From a virus: a stretch of DNA of 60,601 nucleotides. Positions 8,973 to 17,443 of the stretch are shown piece by piece. How positions within the stretch are numbered: the stretch's first letter is position 1; every line of letters starts with the position of its first letter. Below the pieces are notes generated by a model. It was not told where the DNA came from and searched no databases. It worked only from the letters and a program-made list of their open reading frames with translations. A program made the translations under genes and the position numbers. The stretch is from positions 1 to 60,601 of the IMG/VR virus record IMGVR_UViG_3300030012_003336. The stretch is one strand, 5' to 3'.

Positions 8973-10307
8973 TTATACCACAGAGGCAGTGTCAGTATCC
9001 CTCTTGAAGATAACTACGTAACCAAACTGAGTCTTAATCGGCTTGGATGCGCTAGCCATGATTCCCCGGAAGAAACCGATGTTTCCATCAGGATTATTTG
9101 TGGCGTCCGGGATGTTTCGGAACGCGAAGTCTCCAGTGTATTGGATGGGGTCAAACGTCATTCCAGGTGCGCTAGTAATAGGCTGTGGAACAAGTGACTC
9201 CATGACATCATCAACCAGAACGTAAGCGGCCTCAAACTCGGCACTTTCGTATGCTGGGTTTACGATAACTTTGTTACCGCTGACGATGTAGGGCTCAACC
9301 TTGACAAGGGTGTTCGCCTGTCCCGAACGACTCTTGTAGCGGGTGGTGAGATCATCAACCAAGTGGTAGAACCCACGGAAGGACTTCTCAACTCCAAGGG
9401 GTGCGATCAGCTCGCCAACCTTAGCGTTGTTGTAACGGATGTCGTCCCGGATCTTATCGTCCTCAGTAAGGAGCTGATGAGATGCCTCAGAGGAAAGAAC
9501 AACCGAAAAGATCGGGCGTCCGTTCTCGCGTCCGTAAGCCTTGAGACCTGCACCAGCGCGAATGAGCTGGAAGTAGATCTTGTCCATGACTGCGTTGGAG
9601 ATGTTGCCGCTAGGCTCAAGTTCTCCAGTTCCGTCGTCGTCGTCGTCGAGGTCTCCCGTCTTAACGGTCGTTCCTGCTTGAGCCAAACCATCGGAGTCGT
9701 CGATTACGAAGGACTGCTTGTTTTCGCCATCAGTAATGAAGGTCGTGCTCGCGGACTTACAAAGAACACAGTTGTCAGCCAAACGGTCGTACTCGTCACG
9801 ATAACGATTCTCCCAAGTGTTGCGGACAGACTCTTTCATCAGGTCCATGATGGCCCGGAGCTGCTCGGCGCGGTGAGCTGCGTAACGCAGGTCTTCGACG
9901 TTAATCCGAGGAGACTCAACGACCGCCTTACTCAGGGAGTAAGACTTGAGCACCCGTGTGAAGTCCAGTGTAGCTTTCTTCTCATCGGTAAGACCGGCGC
10001 TAGCCGTGGTCTGACCTGCGGTGAAACCAATGTCACTTCCTCCGGCAGAACCGGTTTGAAGTGCCGTCCAGTCAACACCAGTATTTCCACTAGCAAGACT
10101 GCCGCCATTCTTAATAGGAAGAGCGCGGTCGTAAATCAGCGTGTTGAGTTGATAGCCCATTCCCTCAGGGAATGCACTCTGTCTAATAAGGTCAATCCAC
10201 GGAGATGTGTGGAGGGTTGCCTTGTGAATGTCGGAACCGATACGATTAGCTTCCTGAGTCAGGATGTTGTTAATCGCAGCGGTACTATCTGTAAATGATC
10301 CAGCCAT
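8973..10307 (-). CDS. Major capsid protein
   Basis: A 444-residue protein starting MAGSFTDSTAAINNILTQEA. The N-terminal arm, a central region (VLKSYSLSKAVVESPRINVEDLRYAAHRAEQLRAIMD, seen in pieces), an acidic insertion (DLDDDDDGTGE near residue 220) and the ending GYVVIFKRD match podovirus-type HK97-fold coat proteins. The phrases SGNKVIVNPAYESAEFEAAYV and GIMASASKPIKTQFG are typical of their C-terminal half. The gene follows the scaffold gene and has its own 238-base upstream region with duplicated elements and a terminator behind it, as expected for the most abundant virion protein. The assignment rests on sequence style plus position; no exact family is claimed. Confidence 0.78.
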   Translation of the reverse strand: MAGSFTDSTAAINNILTQEANRIGSDIHKATLHTSPWIDLIRQSAFPEGMGYQLNTLIYDRALPIKNGGSLASGNTGVDWTALQTGSAGGSDIGFTAGQTTASAGLTDEKKATLDFTRVLKSYSLSKAVVESPRINVEDLRYAAHRAEQLRAIMDLMKESVRNTWENRYRDEYDRLADNCVLCKSASTTFITDGENKQSFVIDDSDGLAQAGTTVKTGDLDDDDDGTGELEPSGNISNAVMDKIYFQLIRAGAGLKAYGRENGRPIFSVVLSSEASHQLLTEDDKIRDDIRYNNAKVGELIAPLGVEKSFRGFYHLVDDLTTRYKSRSGQANTLVKVEPYIVSGNKVIVNPAYESAEFEAAYVLVDDVMESLVPQPITSAPGMTFDPIQYTGDFAFRNIPDATNNPDGNIGFFRGIMASASKPIKTQFGYVVIFKRDTDTASVV

Positions 10308-10545
10308 TGTAAAAAATAAGTAAGTAATTAATAGAATACGGACCCCTAACGTAGGGGCCTAAAAAGAAACAAAGAATGTGGTGAACCCGCTTAGAACTAA
10401 TCAATGGCTAGAGCAACCAGCAGTATTCTGTGATGGATGGAACAAAGCCCAAAAAGCAACCTTAGAACTAATTTTGGCTAGAGCAACCGGCTGCTATGGT
10501 GCGTAGCATATTACAAAATATGCCAGGATGTCAATACGCTAATAT
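10308..10545 (-). promoter_or_regulatory. Regulatory region upstream of the capsid gene
   Basis: A 238-base gene-free stretch. It holds two near-identical elements (10391-10421 and 10462-10491) and a hairpin at 10340-10359 (CCCCTA/TAGGGG core). An AT-rich leader of about 30 bases runs to the capsid ATG. No clear Shine-Dalgarno sequence precedes that ATG. It probably contains the capsid promoter and 5' leader; I could not place a convincing -35/-10 pair. Confidence 0.5.
10391..10491. repeat. Two copies of a 30-base element before the capsid gene
   Basis: Copy 1 is at 10391-10421 and copy 2 at 10462-10491, offset by 71 bases. Both begin TTAGAACTAAT and share TGGCTAGAGCAACC; they differ by a one-base length change and three or so substitutions. 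I did not see the element in the other intergenic regions I checked. Confidence 0.75.
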
Positions 10546-11746
<1,201 letters not shown>

Positions 11747-11769
<23 letters not shown>

Positions 11770-12046
11770 TTACGATTTCGTTCGGTTGGTTTTTAGTAGG
11801 AGTATTCGACAACTTGTAGAGGTCGTTCAGTGCGTCCCGGTAACCCGCATACCAAGCATGACGCATTGCATTACTTTCTGCATCTTGCAAAGTATTGTAC
11901 GACGGTCCAGCTAATTCTTTGAGGGTAGCCGCCGCTTTACGGAAAGTCTCGCTCGCCAATAAAGCTCTAAGCTCTTCAACAGTTTTTACATCCCGATACC
12001 AAGTATCAAGAGGGACCGGGGGCGTAATTGGTTTTTGTTTAGCCAT
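11747..12046 (-). CDS. Small helical protein upstream of the scaffold
   Basis: A 99-residue protein starting MAKQKPITPPVPLDTWYRDV, with a helical middle (VEELRALLASETFRKAAATL) and a Tyr/Ala-rich helix (RHAWYAGYRDALNDLY). Its start overlaps the methyltransferase stop (TAATG) and its end overlaps the scaffold start by 23 bases. No family was recognised. Tight coupling to the scaffold suggests a head assembly role, but this is not shown by the sequence. Confidence 0.65.
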
Positions 12047-12957
12047 TAGTTATGTAGTTCGCGTAGTAAATCGGAAAAAGCTTTGGCAACAACAGCAGGG
12101 ACACAACCATTACCCAGCATTCTCAGTCGGTCGGTGCGGTTCGCCACCGGGCACACAATTGTGTCCACCCAACCAGGGGGAGGCCCATCAACTGCTCCAC
12201 CCAATTCGGATTCAATCTCCCCGTTTCCCGATCCGGAATCCCGGTCCCGGTTTCCTGCAACCCGTGGGTGCTCCCACTCATGCTGGTCCTCTTCAGGTAA
12301 ACTAGGCCACCGTAGTTGTGGACTTCCCTCCCTAAAAGACAGTTTGACGGGACATTCCGACAACTCCCCGCCGTCCCGTCCTTCCAATCCCGACTCGTCG
12401 GCGTGGGCCAAGATGAAGACTCTTTTCCGCTGGTGGGGGCCCCCAACTTCGCTCGCCGTAAACATTCCGAACGAACATCGGTAATCTTCTCGCTCCAACT
12501 CTCGGAGGACATGCAACAATACCGGCGTCCCAGCCGGGTCTCCCCAGTGGTCTCCTTTGAGTTCGCTCGTAATGATTCCTTCGACGTTCTCGAGGAACAC
12601 GTAGCGAGGTCGAATAACTCTAATTGCATTCTTTATGTAGGGGAAGAGGTGCCGTCCGTCTGAATCCGCGTTCCGGCGTCCGGGGACAGAGAACGGGGTG
12701 CATGGGAAACCTCCGCTGATAATCTCAATGCCTTTTGGAAAGCATTCCAATGGCAGGGTTTTAATGTCCGTCCACAAAGGTGCCGGATCCAAGTAGCCCG
12801 CTTCCATCTTACTAACCAGGTTTGCGATGGCGAAGGCTTCGACCTCCACGTAAGCGAGTGTTCTGCAATTCGGGAGAACTCTTCGGAGTCCGAGGTCGAT
12901 TCCTCCATACCCAGTGCAGAGCGATAAGTGTCTAATAGTTCCTCGGGCAAAATCCAC
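12046..12957 (-). CDS. DNA (cytosine-5) methyltransferase
   Basis: A 303-residue protein with the ordered C5 methyltransferase motifs: I at about residues 11-20 (LSLCTGYGGI, the SAM site), IV with the nucleophile Cys86 (GGFPCTPFS), VI (ENVEG, 123-127), VIII (QRKRVFILA, about 176-184) and X (RMLGNGCVPA, from about 279). The target recognition segment between VIII and X is short, about 90 residues. The start is GTG; no in-frame ATG precedes it before a stop. It sits inside the late head operon with no endonuclease beside it, so it looks like an orphan that modifies phage DNA, perhaps against host restriction. Target sequence is unknown. Confidence 0.92.
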   Translation of the reverse strand: MDFARGTIRHLSLCTGYGGIDLGLRRVLPNCRTLAYVEVEAFAIANLVSKMEAGYLDPAPLWTDIKTLPLECFPKGIEIISGGFPCTPFSVPGRRNADSDGRHLFPYIKNAIRVIRPRYVFLENVEGIITSELKGDHWGDPAGTPVLLHVLRELEREDYRCSFGMFTASEVGGPHQRKRVFILAHADESGLEGRDGGELSECPVKLSFREGSPQLRWPSLPEEDQHEWEHPRVAGNRDRDSGSGNGEIESELGGAVDGPPPGWVDTIVCPVANRTDRLRMLGNGCVPAVVAKAFSDLLRELHN

Positions 12958-13024
12958 ACTACACCCACTAACTAAGTTTTAGCTTTTCGTTCAAGATTTT
13001 TATTCTAAAAAGCGAAGATATCCC

Positions 13025-13243
13025 ATGAGTAAAGCTAGCGCACCCATCAACGTAGCAAAATACTGGACTGAAATTCAAAGGGTCTCCACCAAAAAGGTAA
13101 TCGAGCTAAACCTTCAAGAAATAAAGGACGCCGCCAAAGAAGCTCAAAAGGTAAAACCTAAGCCAGCTCTAGCGTTAAACCTCAGTCGTCGTATCGAGGA
13201 ATTGGCTCAAGAAACTGAACTCCTTGTTCGTCGGCTACGTTAG
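13025..13243 (+). CDS. Possible small plus-strand protein within the late minus-strand region
   Basis: A 72-residue reading frame, MSKASAPINVAKYWTEIQRV onward, Lys/Ala/Glu rich, helical, pI basic. It fills the only gap in the minus-strand head operon (12958-13181) and overlaps the 3' end of the convergent DUF1599-like gene by 62 bases. A weak GAAG precedes the ATG. Composition looks like real protein rather than an antisense shadow, but there is no family match to confirm it. Confidence 0.45.
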   Translation: MSKASAPINVAKYWTEIQRVSTKKVIELNLQEIKDAAKEAQKVKPKPALALNLSRRIEELAQETELLVRRLR

Positions 13244-13556
13244 CACGCTCCTCCATCAGGAGCCCCTTACCCAGAATCATGTAGTTGATAATGTCGTTAA
13301 AGGCATCCTCAACACTCTCGTCCGGAACCTGTAACTCCGAATCGTTCACAAACGAACGAATCCGCTGAATCTTATCCAGCACCCGCATCAGGAGTCCTAA
13401 TACCGGATGCACGCCCAAGACAGTGCTGCTTTTAAAATTGGCAAATGGATCTGTGGCATTTTTGCCGCCAGTATAATCCGAGTTTTTGGTTTGCATGATT
13501 TGCTTGCATTCAATGCAAGTCGAGTCATGCAGGGCTAGAAGTTCTTTAGAGGTCAC
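13182..13556 (-). CDS. DUF1599-like (nucleotide-modification-associated) protein
   Basis: A 124-residue protein. The phrases KNSDYTGGKNATDPFANFKS, RVLDKIQRIRSFV and VEDAFNDIINYMILGKGLL follow the layout of the DUF1599 / MazG-like helical family found in many phages: a DPFANF motif, a DKI-R motif and an acidic ED...D helix pair. Members are linked to nucleotide or modified-base metabolism, but the reaction is not established. It starts at GTG and overlaps the portal stop by 11 bases. Its proximity to the methyltransferase may matter. Two Cys (ECKQ, near residues 15-18) are extra to the usual core. Confidence 0.7.
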   Translation of the reverse strand: MTSKELLALHDSTCIECKQIMQTKNSDYTGGKNATDPFANFKSSTVLGVHPVLGLLMRVLDKIQRIRSFVNDSELQVPDESVEDAFNDIINYMILGKGLLMEERANVADEQGVQFLEPIPRYDD

Positions 13557-15756
13557 CTTGGCGGAACTCTAACGCCGCTTTGGCGTCACGTATAGCCATT
13601 TCTTGGTCATGTTTTTTCTGCTTAATAGCCATGTCCAACTCGGCTTTCTCTTGGGCAATCTGCATCTTTATCTGATGCTCGGCCAGTTTAGCGTCAGGCT
13701 GCTGCGGCATCTGCCCACCTTGAGCTTGAGCCGCTTCCGCTTGCTCCCGCTGAATCTTCTGAGCCGCTTTCGCAGTGTTGTTGATGACCTCTTCGGCAAA
13801 GTTCAACGTCTGCTTGGTCTGACCAACAATGCCCTCGAGGGCCGGATCGCCCGCTGCGAACTGAACTGTCTGACTGATATGCTGGTAGAATGCTTGCAAC
13901 ACCGGCAACGACTGCATCGGATCTGCCTCGCCAACATTCAACTGCTCCAAAAGCTGATTCAATACCGGAACATGAACCTCGAGGTGGGTGCCATGTAACT
14001 CGTTAGCGACAACAGGAACTTGTTGCCCGGCCATCAACTGCTGATTCTCGAAGAACGCAATCTTAACATCTACCGTCGGACGCTTCTGAACTTCCGCTGG
14101 CACATACCGGTCGGCAAGATCATGCCCAACACGGGTGGAAACAATGTCCCTGGTAAGATTGCGACGGCCGACATCGTCGAACTGGCCGCTGATCCCCTGA
14201 AGCTCGCGCAAGGCAACCATCCTATTGGCGTGGCTACCGTTACCAATAGAACGGACAGCCTTGGTGCGGTCAACATCCAGCGTCTGAATAAACTCTTTGG
14301 AAACTCCACGGGCTTCGCACCGCGCAAAGAAATCTTTAACCGCCGCGTCAGGTCGCTTGGTAGTAGCAATCCGACGAACAATCTCGCGGAGAAGACGCCC
14401 CCAGCTCGAATAGAACAAGTTCAGGCTAGCCCCAGACAAACGGGTCGTGACATCCATGTCCGCCACAACCTGCATCTGATTCCGGTATGGGGAACTCTGA
14501 GTCGGGCCGTAGGTGCTGACGGTGTCGGTATTGAGTTGCAACTGCTGAGTAAGGTCCTGCAAGGCAGGCTGAACCGCAGTTCCAAGATTCGGGATCGCTT
14601 TCTCGACGATTTTGACATTCGGGGACATCACCGCGTAAGCCCCATAGAATGTAAACTGCAACTCGTCCAAAGAACGCTGGTTCTCCGGCTGAATCATTAT
14701 TGCAGAAGCCAGCATGGCCCCGTCGATCTGCTGGCAGCGGAGACGGTTGCTCGTCTGGACATGGGAAAAGATACGCTGACCTAGACCCCGGATAGAATGA
14801 TAAGTGCCATTCGACCCCACGCCGTAAGTAAACATGACATACGCCTGCTCTGCTTTTTGATAGCGGGATACTTTCTTATACAGAAAGTCTTTGGGGCTGT
14901 CTTCGGCCGCGATGTAATGGCTAACACTACCGTCCATCTCCTTGACCCAGAAGTGCAGGACTGCAACCGAGGGATTCTGGATCCCGGTATACAGATCATT
15001 GTTCTTCAACTCGGCTTGGACTTCCTCGTAATCCCGATACGTCTGACGCTGCCGCGTAGTCGCATTACTTTTTATGACACGTTTTACCTCCTCAACATTC
15101 CAGCCCACCTTAGCCGCAGCCTTAGGGTCCTTGATGTATGAGTGCAATTCGTGCAGCAGGTAGTTTCGGCGACCAATCGCAATATCAATTGCCTCCTCAC
15201 TAGATGCTGTTTGTCTAGGAATCAGGATGTCTGTAAAACCGCCGACTCGAAATCGCCAGTCATCCGGCGAATCAAAGTAAGCTACAGCTACCCCGTGTTT
15301 AATAAATGTTGTGCAAAGCCGTAAATAGGCGCTGTGGAACTCGGGCCAACTCCGCATCAAGTGCGTGAGTTCTTCTGCAACGATTTCCTCATTCGGTTTA
15401 ATTTCGCTTCCTTCACCCTGAGTTCCCTTAACTTCAACGAGTCTCTCCAAAGAAGAATACAAGTCAACGTAAGCAGACAGAGAGATATCCAAGAGTCGTT
15501 GTGCATCTCCAAAATTTAAATTTGTTTTGAGTCCTTGCCCACTAGTCTGGAGCTGAGTCGCATTGTACGGAGCAGCTCCGTCAAACATTGCATCGATCCG
15601 TGCGCGGTTGATAGCAGATTTTTCATCCGCTCGCCGTAGGGTTCCAAATATGGAAATCGCGCTTTTTACGTCTTTCAGACGGGTTTCAACTGGGGCCCCC
15701 GCATCATCAAGCGATCCAAGATTTAAACCGTCGAGATAACTCGGGGTGTCACTCAT
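13546..15756 (-). CDS. Portal protein
   Basis: The open frame reaches 15792, but the ATG at 15756 (MSDTPSYLDGLNLG) is the likeliest start, giving 736 residues. This is the size class of large podovirus portals. The N-terminal half contains VETRLKDVKSAISIF and NLNFGDAQRLLDISLSAYVD, as in portal clip/wing regions; the middle has SGASLNLFYSSWGRLLREIV. The last 100 residues are Gln/Ala/Lys-rich helix (EHQIKMQIAQEKAELDMAIK), like the barrel of large portals. It heads the late operon: portal, DUF1599, methyltransferase, scaffold, capsid. An alternative start is ATG 15768. Confidence 0.8.
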   Translation of the reverse strand: MSDTPSYLDGLNLGSLDDAGAPVETRLKDVKSAISIFGTLRRADEKSAINRARIDAMFDGAAPYNATQLQTSGQGLKTNLNFGDAQRLLDISLSAYVDLYSSLERLVEVKGTQGEGSEIKPNEEIVAEELTHLMRSWPEFHSAYLRLCTTFIKHGVAVAYFDSPDDWRFRVGGFTDILIPRQTASSEEAIDIAIGRRNYLLHELHSYIKDPKAAAKVGWNVEEVKRVIKSNATTRQRQTYRDYEEVQAELKNNDLYTGIQNPSVAVLHFWVKEMDGSVSHYIAAEDSPKDFLYKKVSRYQKAEQAYVMFTYGVGSNGTYHSIRGLGQRIFSHVQTSNRLRCQQIDGAMLASAIMIQPENQRSLDELQFTFYGAYAVMSPNVKIVEKAIPNLGTAVQPALQDLTQQLQLNTDTVSTYGPTQSSPYRNQMQVVADMDVTTRLSGASLNLFYSSWGRLLREIVRRIATTKRPDAAVKDFFARCEARGVSKEFIQTLDVDRTKAVRSIGNGSHANRMVALRELQGISGQFDDVGRRNLTRDIVSTRVGHDLADRYVPAEVQKRPTVDVKIAFFENQQLMAGQQVPVVANELHGTHLEVHVPVLNQLLEQLNVGEADPMQSLPVLQAFYQHISQTVQFAAGDPALEGIVGQTKQTLNFAEEVINNTAKAAQKIQREQAEAAQAQGGQMPQQPDAKLAEHQIKMQIAQEKAELDMAIKQKKHDQEMAIRDAKAALEFRQGDL

Positions 15757-15763
15757 CAACAAG

Positions 15764-15792
15764 TTCATACCTTTTTGAAAGCGTATAGTCAA
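15764..15792 (-). promoter_or_regulatory. Candidate promoter directly before the portal gene
   Basis: On the minus strand TTGACT (15792-15787) is followed after 17 bases by TATGAA (15769-15764). This resembles a sigma70 promoter. Transcription would begin about at the ATG 15756, giving a leaderless or near-leaderless message. The -10 match is only fair. Confidence 0.35.
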
Positions 15793-15845
15793 TTATGTAG
15801 TTTTATCTGGACACTCAGACAGCGCCTGAATAAAAGAATCAAGTT

Positions 15846-16067
15846 ATGAAAGGTTATTTCCTATACATGCACTTAATTATGGTCGCAGGATTCTTCACAG
15901 TTTCTTGTTCTACAGCAGACCTCGGCGGACAAGTTCCACTGCCGTTCACCTCGCCATCTACTAGTGCAAAGCTGGACCTCGAACTCCGGCCTATGCCACC
16001 AAAATTCTGTATCGGGCTTGATCTAGTTCCGACTGAGCCCGAAGCAGGGACTACAGCAGACAAGTAG
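15846..16067 (+). CDS. Small lipoprotein
   Basis: A 73-residue protein with an N-terminal hydrophobic segment (YFLYMHLIMVAGFF) ending in TVSC at residue 21, a passable lipobox, then a Pro-rich tail (VPLPFTSPSTS; LRPMPPK). A lipid-anchored outer-membrane or periplasmic protein is expected in a Gram-negative host. It could be an o-spanin-like or host-surface protein. It is divergent from the portal gene and followed by the structured element at 16075-16130 and a 25-codon gene. There is no paired i-spanin next to it. Confidence 0.6.
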   Translation: MKGYFLYMHLIMVAGFFTVSCSTADLGGQVPLPFTSPSTSAKLDLELRPMPPKFCIGLDLVPTEPEAGTTADK

Positions 16068-16074
16068 GGAATAC

Positions 16075-16130
16075 TGTGCGGGGGAACCCTACTTAGAAAC
16101 AGACTGCCAGGCAACCAGTCCCCCCGCACA
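16075..16130 (+). ncRNA. Candidate structured RNA element
   Basis: Outer stem of 10 bp (TGTGCGGGGG at 16075-16084 with CCCCCGCACA at 16121-16130). Inside it a second stem, GACTG 16102-16106 with CAGTC 16116-16120, stacks directly on the 3' side of the outer stem. A 17-base single-stranded segment lies on the 5' side. There is no U-run after it, so it is not an ordinary terminator. It ends eight bases before the ATG of a 25-codon gene, so it could control its translation or be a stable small RNA. The ends and function are inferred from pairing only. Confidence 0.45.
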
Positions 16131-16137
16131 ACTCTTT

Positions 16138-16215
16138 ATGCCAAAGCATACAACAAAAAAGCCTAAGCCATATGGTGGTGGTAAGCCGAAGCCGATGGTT
16201 AAACGGCCCAAATAA
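16138..16215 (+). CDS. 25-residue Lys/Pro-rich peptide
   Basis: ATG 16138 to TAA 16213 encodes MPKHTTKKPKPYGGGKPKPM then VKRPK. Very short basic MPK...GGGK...K peptides recur in aquatic phage genomes as stand-alone genes of unknown function, from memory. It lies between the structured element and a clean terminator, so it has the layout of a complete small transcription unit. A nucleic-acid-binding role is plausible from charge only. Confidence 0.55.
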   Translation: MPKHTTKKPKPYGGGKPKPMVKRPK

Positions 16216-16223
16216 ATAAAATC

Positions 16224-16259
16224 AAGCCCGCCTTGGAGTAGCTGCCGAGGCGGGCTTTT
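16224..16259 (+). terminator. Terminator, probably bidirectional
   Basis: Ten-bp stem AAGCCCGCCT (16224-16233) with AGGCGGGCTT (16248-16257) and a 14-base loop, followed by TTTT on the plus strand. On the minus strand it is followed by TGATTTTATTTATTT, so it can also end the minus-strand genes that precede it (16278-17443). Confidence 0.85.
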
Positions 16260-16277
16260 CCGTGACACTCAAGGTTT

Positions 16278-16556
16278 TCACGGGGGTGGGTTGGGGGAAC
16301 CTCTAGTATAAATCGTGTTGCCCGAAGGGTGCGAATTCTGGGGGTCGTAGATGTGTTGTTCTTTCTTCACATTGGTGAAACTCTCGTAAACTCGAAATGC
16401 GGCTTCGATTACAAGGCCGGTCAAAACCATCGTAATCGCCACAACCACAAGGGTTTCCATGAATGTGGACGCCTTTTTCACGCCCTCGCATAGTAACACG
16501 GGCGGTATAGGCAAGAAAGACACCATTAGGGTGAGGGCATCGACACAACCTAGCAA
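16278..16556 (-). CDS. Small membrane protein, unknown
   Basis: A frame of 92 codons from TTG 16556, with two hydrophobic stretches: LMVSFLPIPPVLLC and METLVVVAITMVLTGLVIEA. The second is a convincing membrane helix, followed by a charged tail (YESFTNVKKEQHIYDPQN). An inner start (ATG near 16526, or GTG before KKASTF) may be the real one. It could be a holin-like or superinfection-exclusion protein; no family was recognised. It lies ten bases after the NUMOD-like gene. Confidence 0.5.
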   Translation of the reverse strand: MLGCVDALTLMVSFLPIPPVLLCEGVKKASTFMETLVVVAITMVLTGLVIEAAFRVYESFTNVKKEQHIYDPQNSHPSGNTIYTRGSPNPPP

Positions 16557-16565
16557 AGTGTCGAT

Positions 16566-17051
16566 TTAAGGGCCTATATTCGACAGGTCCCCCCAGACCT
16601 CATGCAAAAGTTTGTCAACCCGAGCAAAAACTTGCCGTTTGTCGTAGCCCCTCAGGCGGACGCACTCATGTCCTTGGTGATCAACGGCAGTTACAACGTG
16701 TATACGTCCCGCGTTGGGACCCCGCTCATGGGGCTCTATACAGTAAACAAGACCATAGACAGTAATCGCATATCGGGTATTTGAAGGAATTACCCGTGCC
16801 TTTTCTGTGTGTAAGACATAATCCACAGACAACTCGGGCAATTTTTCGTCGTCGATAGCATCGTGACGAAATTTAAATGATTTCCCATTTTTATCTACAA
16901 CGGCTGTTCTTATGGCACCCCCGATATAACTAGGCGTTAACGCGCGGCCCGTCTTCAAGTTCATAACAAGACCGGTCTCTTCACAGAGGGCATAGTGGTT
17001 TGTGTCTGGAACACGCTTAAATCCGGTCGGTATCTGCATATCGCTACTCAA
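16566..17051 (-). CDS. NUMOD4-like protein lacking a nuclease domain
   Basis: A 161-residue protein that seems to hold two copies of the NUMOD/HNH-associated sheet motif: HYALCEETGLVMNLKTGRAL (about residues 19-38) and RYAITVYGLVYCIEP (about 94-108), the second closing with VRLRGYDKRQVFARVDKLLH and EVWG, as in the 'vhrLVaeaF' end of these domains. In homing endonucleases such modules bind DNA. No HNH or GIY-YIG catalytic motif is present, so this is likely a DNA-binding remnant or regulator. The start ATG follows an AT-rich region. Confidence 0.55.
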   Translation of the reverse strand: MSSDMQIPTGFKRVPDTNHYALCEETGLVMNLKTGRALTPSYIGGAIRTAVVDKNGKSFKFRHDAIDDEKLPELSVDYVLHTEKARVIPSNTRYAITVYGLVYCIEPHERGPNAGRIHVVTAVDHQGHECVRLRGYDKRQVFARVDKLLHEVWGDLSNIGP

Positions 17052-17188
17052 AAAGTTTTCTATAGACTATATATCTTATATTCCAGAATAAAAGATATAT
17101 CTATATTAGAAAAGTTTTCATTCTGGGTTTTGCATAAACACGCATCCACCTTAGGGCTAATCCCTGTTCAACGCCTTTTATTTTAACG
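17052..17188. promoter_or_regulatory. AT-rich intergenic region
   Basis: A 137-base AT-rich gap between two minus-strand genes. It contains the word AAAAGTTTTC twice (near 17051 and 17112) and a short palindrome AGATATATCT. It probably carries the promoter for the NUMOD-like gene; no definite -35/-10 pair was assigned. Confidence 0.4.
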
Positions 17189-17443
17189 CTATTCAGCGGT
17201 AGAGTCGCTTGCCTGCGCTTTTTTTAAATCTTGGTATCTCTCGGCTCTACGCTTCAAAAGACGCTCTCTGTTCTTGAGGTAATACTCGCGGTTGTATTTT
17301 AGCCTGCGCTCTATTTTTTCTGGGTCAACCGCCTCCTCAATTTGCCGTTTACGGTTAATCTTGTCTTTGTTTTTCTGGTAGTATTTACGCTGATACTCGC
17401 ACCTGGCCTGCTTATTTCTGTCGTAATAGGATGGCTGCTCCAT
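17189..17443 (-). CDS. Small basic coiled-coil protein
   Basis: An 84-residue protein with repeated Tyr/Asn/Lys/Arg helices: YQRKYYQKNKDKINRKR and KYNREYYLKNRERLLKRR. Such tandem 'YYxKNxxxxxxRR' helices occur in small phage proteins near HNH/NUMOD genes and are presumed nucleic-acid binding. The ATG is preceded immediately by GAGGA with almost no spacing, and a promoter-like TTGACA lies 29 bases upstream, so the message may be leaderless. Confidence 0.6.
   Translation of the reverse strand: MEQPSYYDRNKQARCEYQRKYYQKNKDKINRKRQIEEAVDPEKIERRLKYNREYYLKNRERLLKRRAERYQDLKKAQASDSTAE

Noticed and set aside
9363-10298. A 311-codon plus-strand open frame opposite the capsid gene
   Set aside because: Antisense shadow of a well-supported capsid gene; it has no protein-like domain and its composition mirrors the opposite codons.
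10391-10491. tRNA gene in the capsid upstream region
   Set aside because: The word GGTTGCTCTAGCC looked arm-like, but no cloverleaf, anticodon stem or CCA end could be drawn.
12123-12629. A 168-codon minus-strand frame inside the methyltransferase
   Set aside because: Same strand, other frame; the methyltransferase has all motifs in order, so this is a shadow, as is the frame at 12633-12968.
15854-16129. Minus-strand frame opposite the lipoprotein
   Set aside because: The plus-strand frame has a signal peptide and lipobox; the opposite frame is a Ser/Pro-rich shadow.
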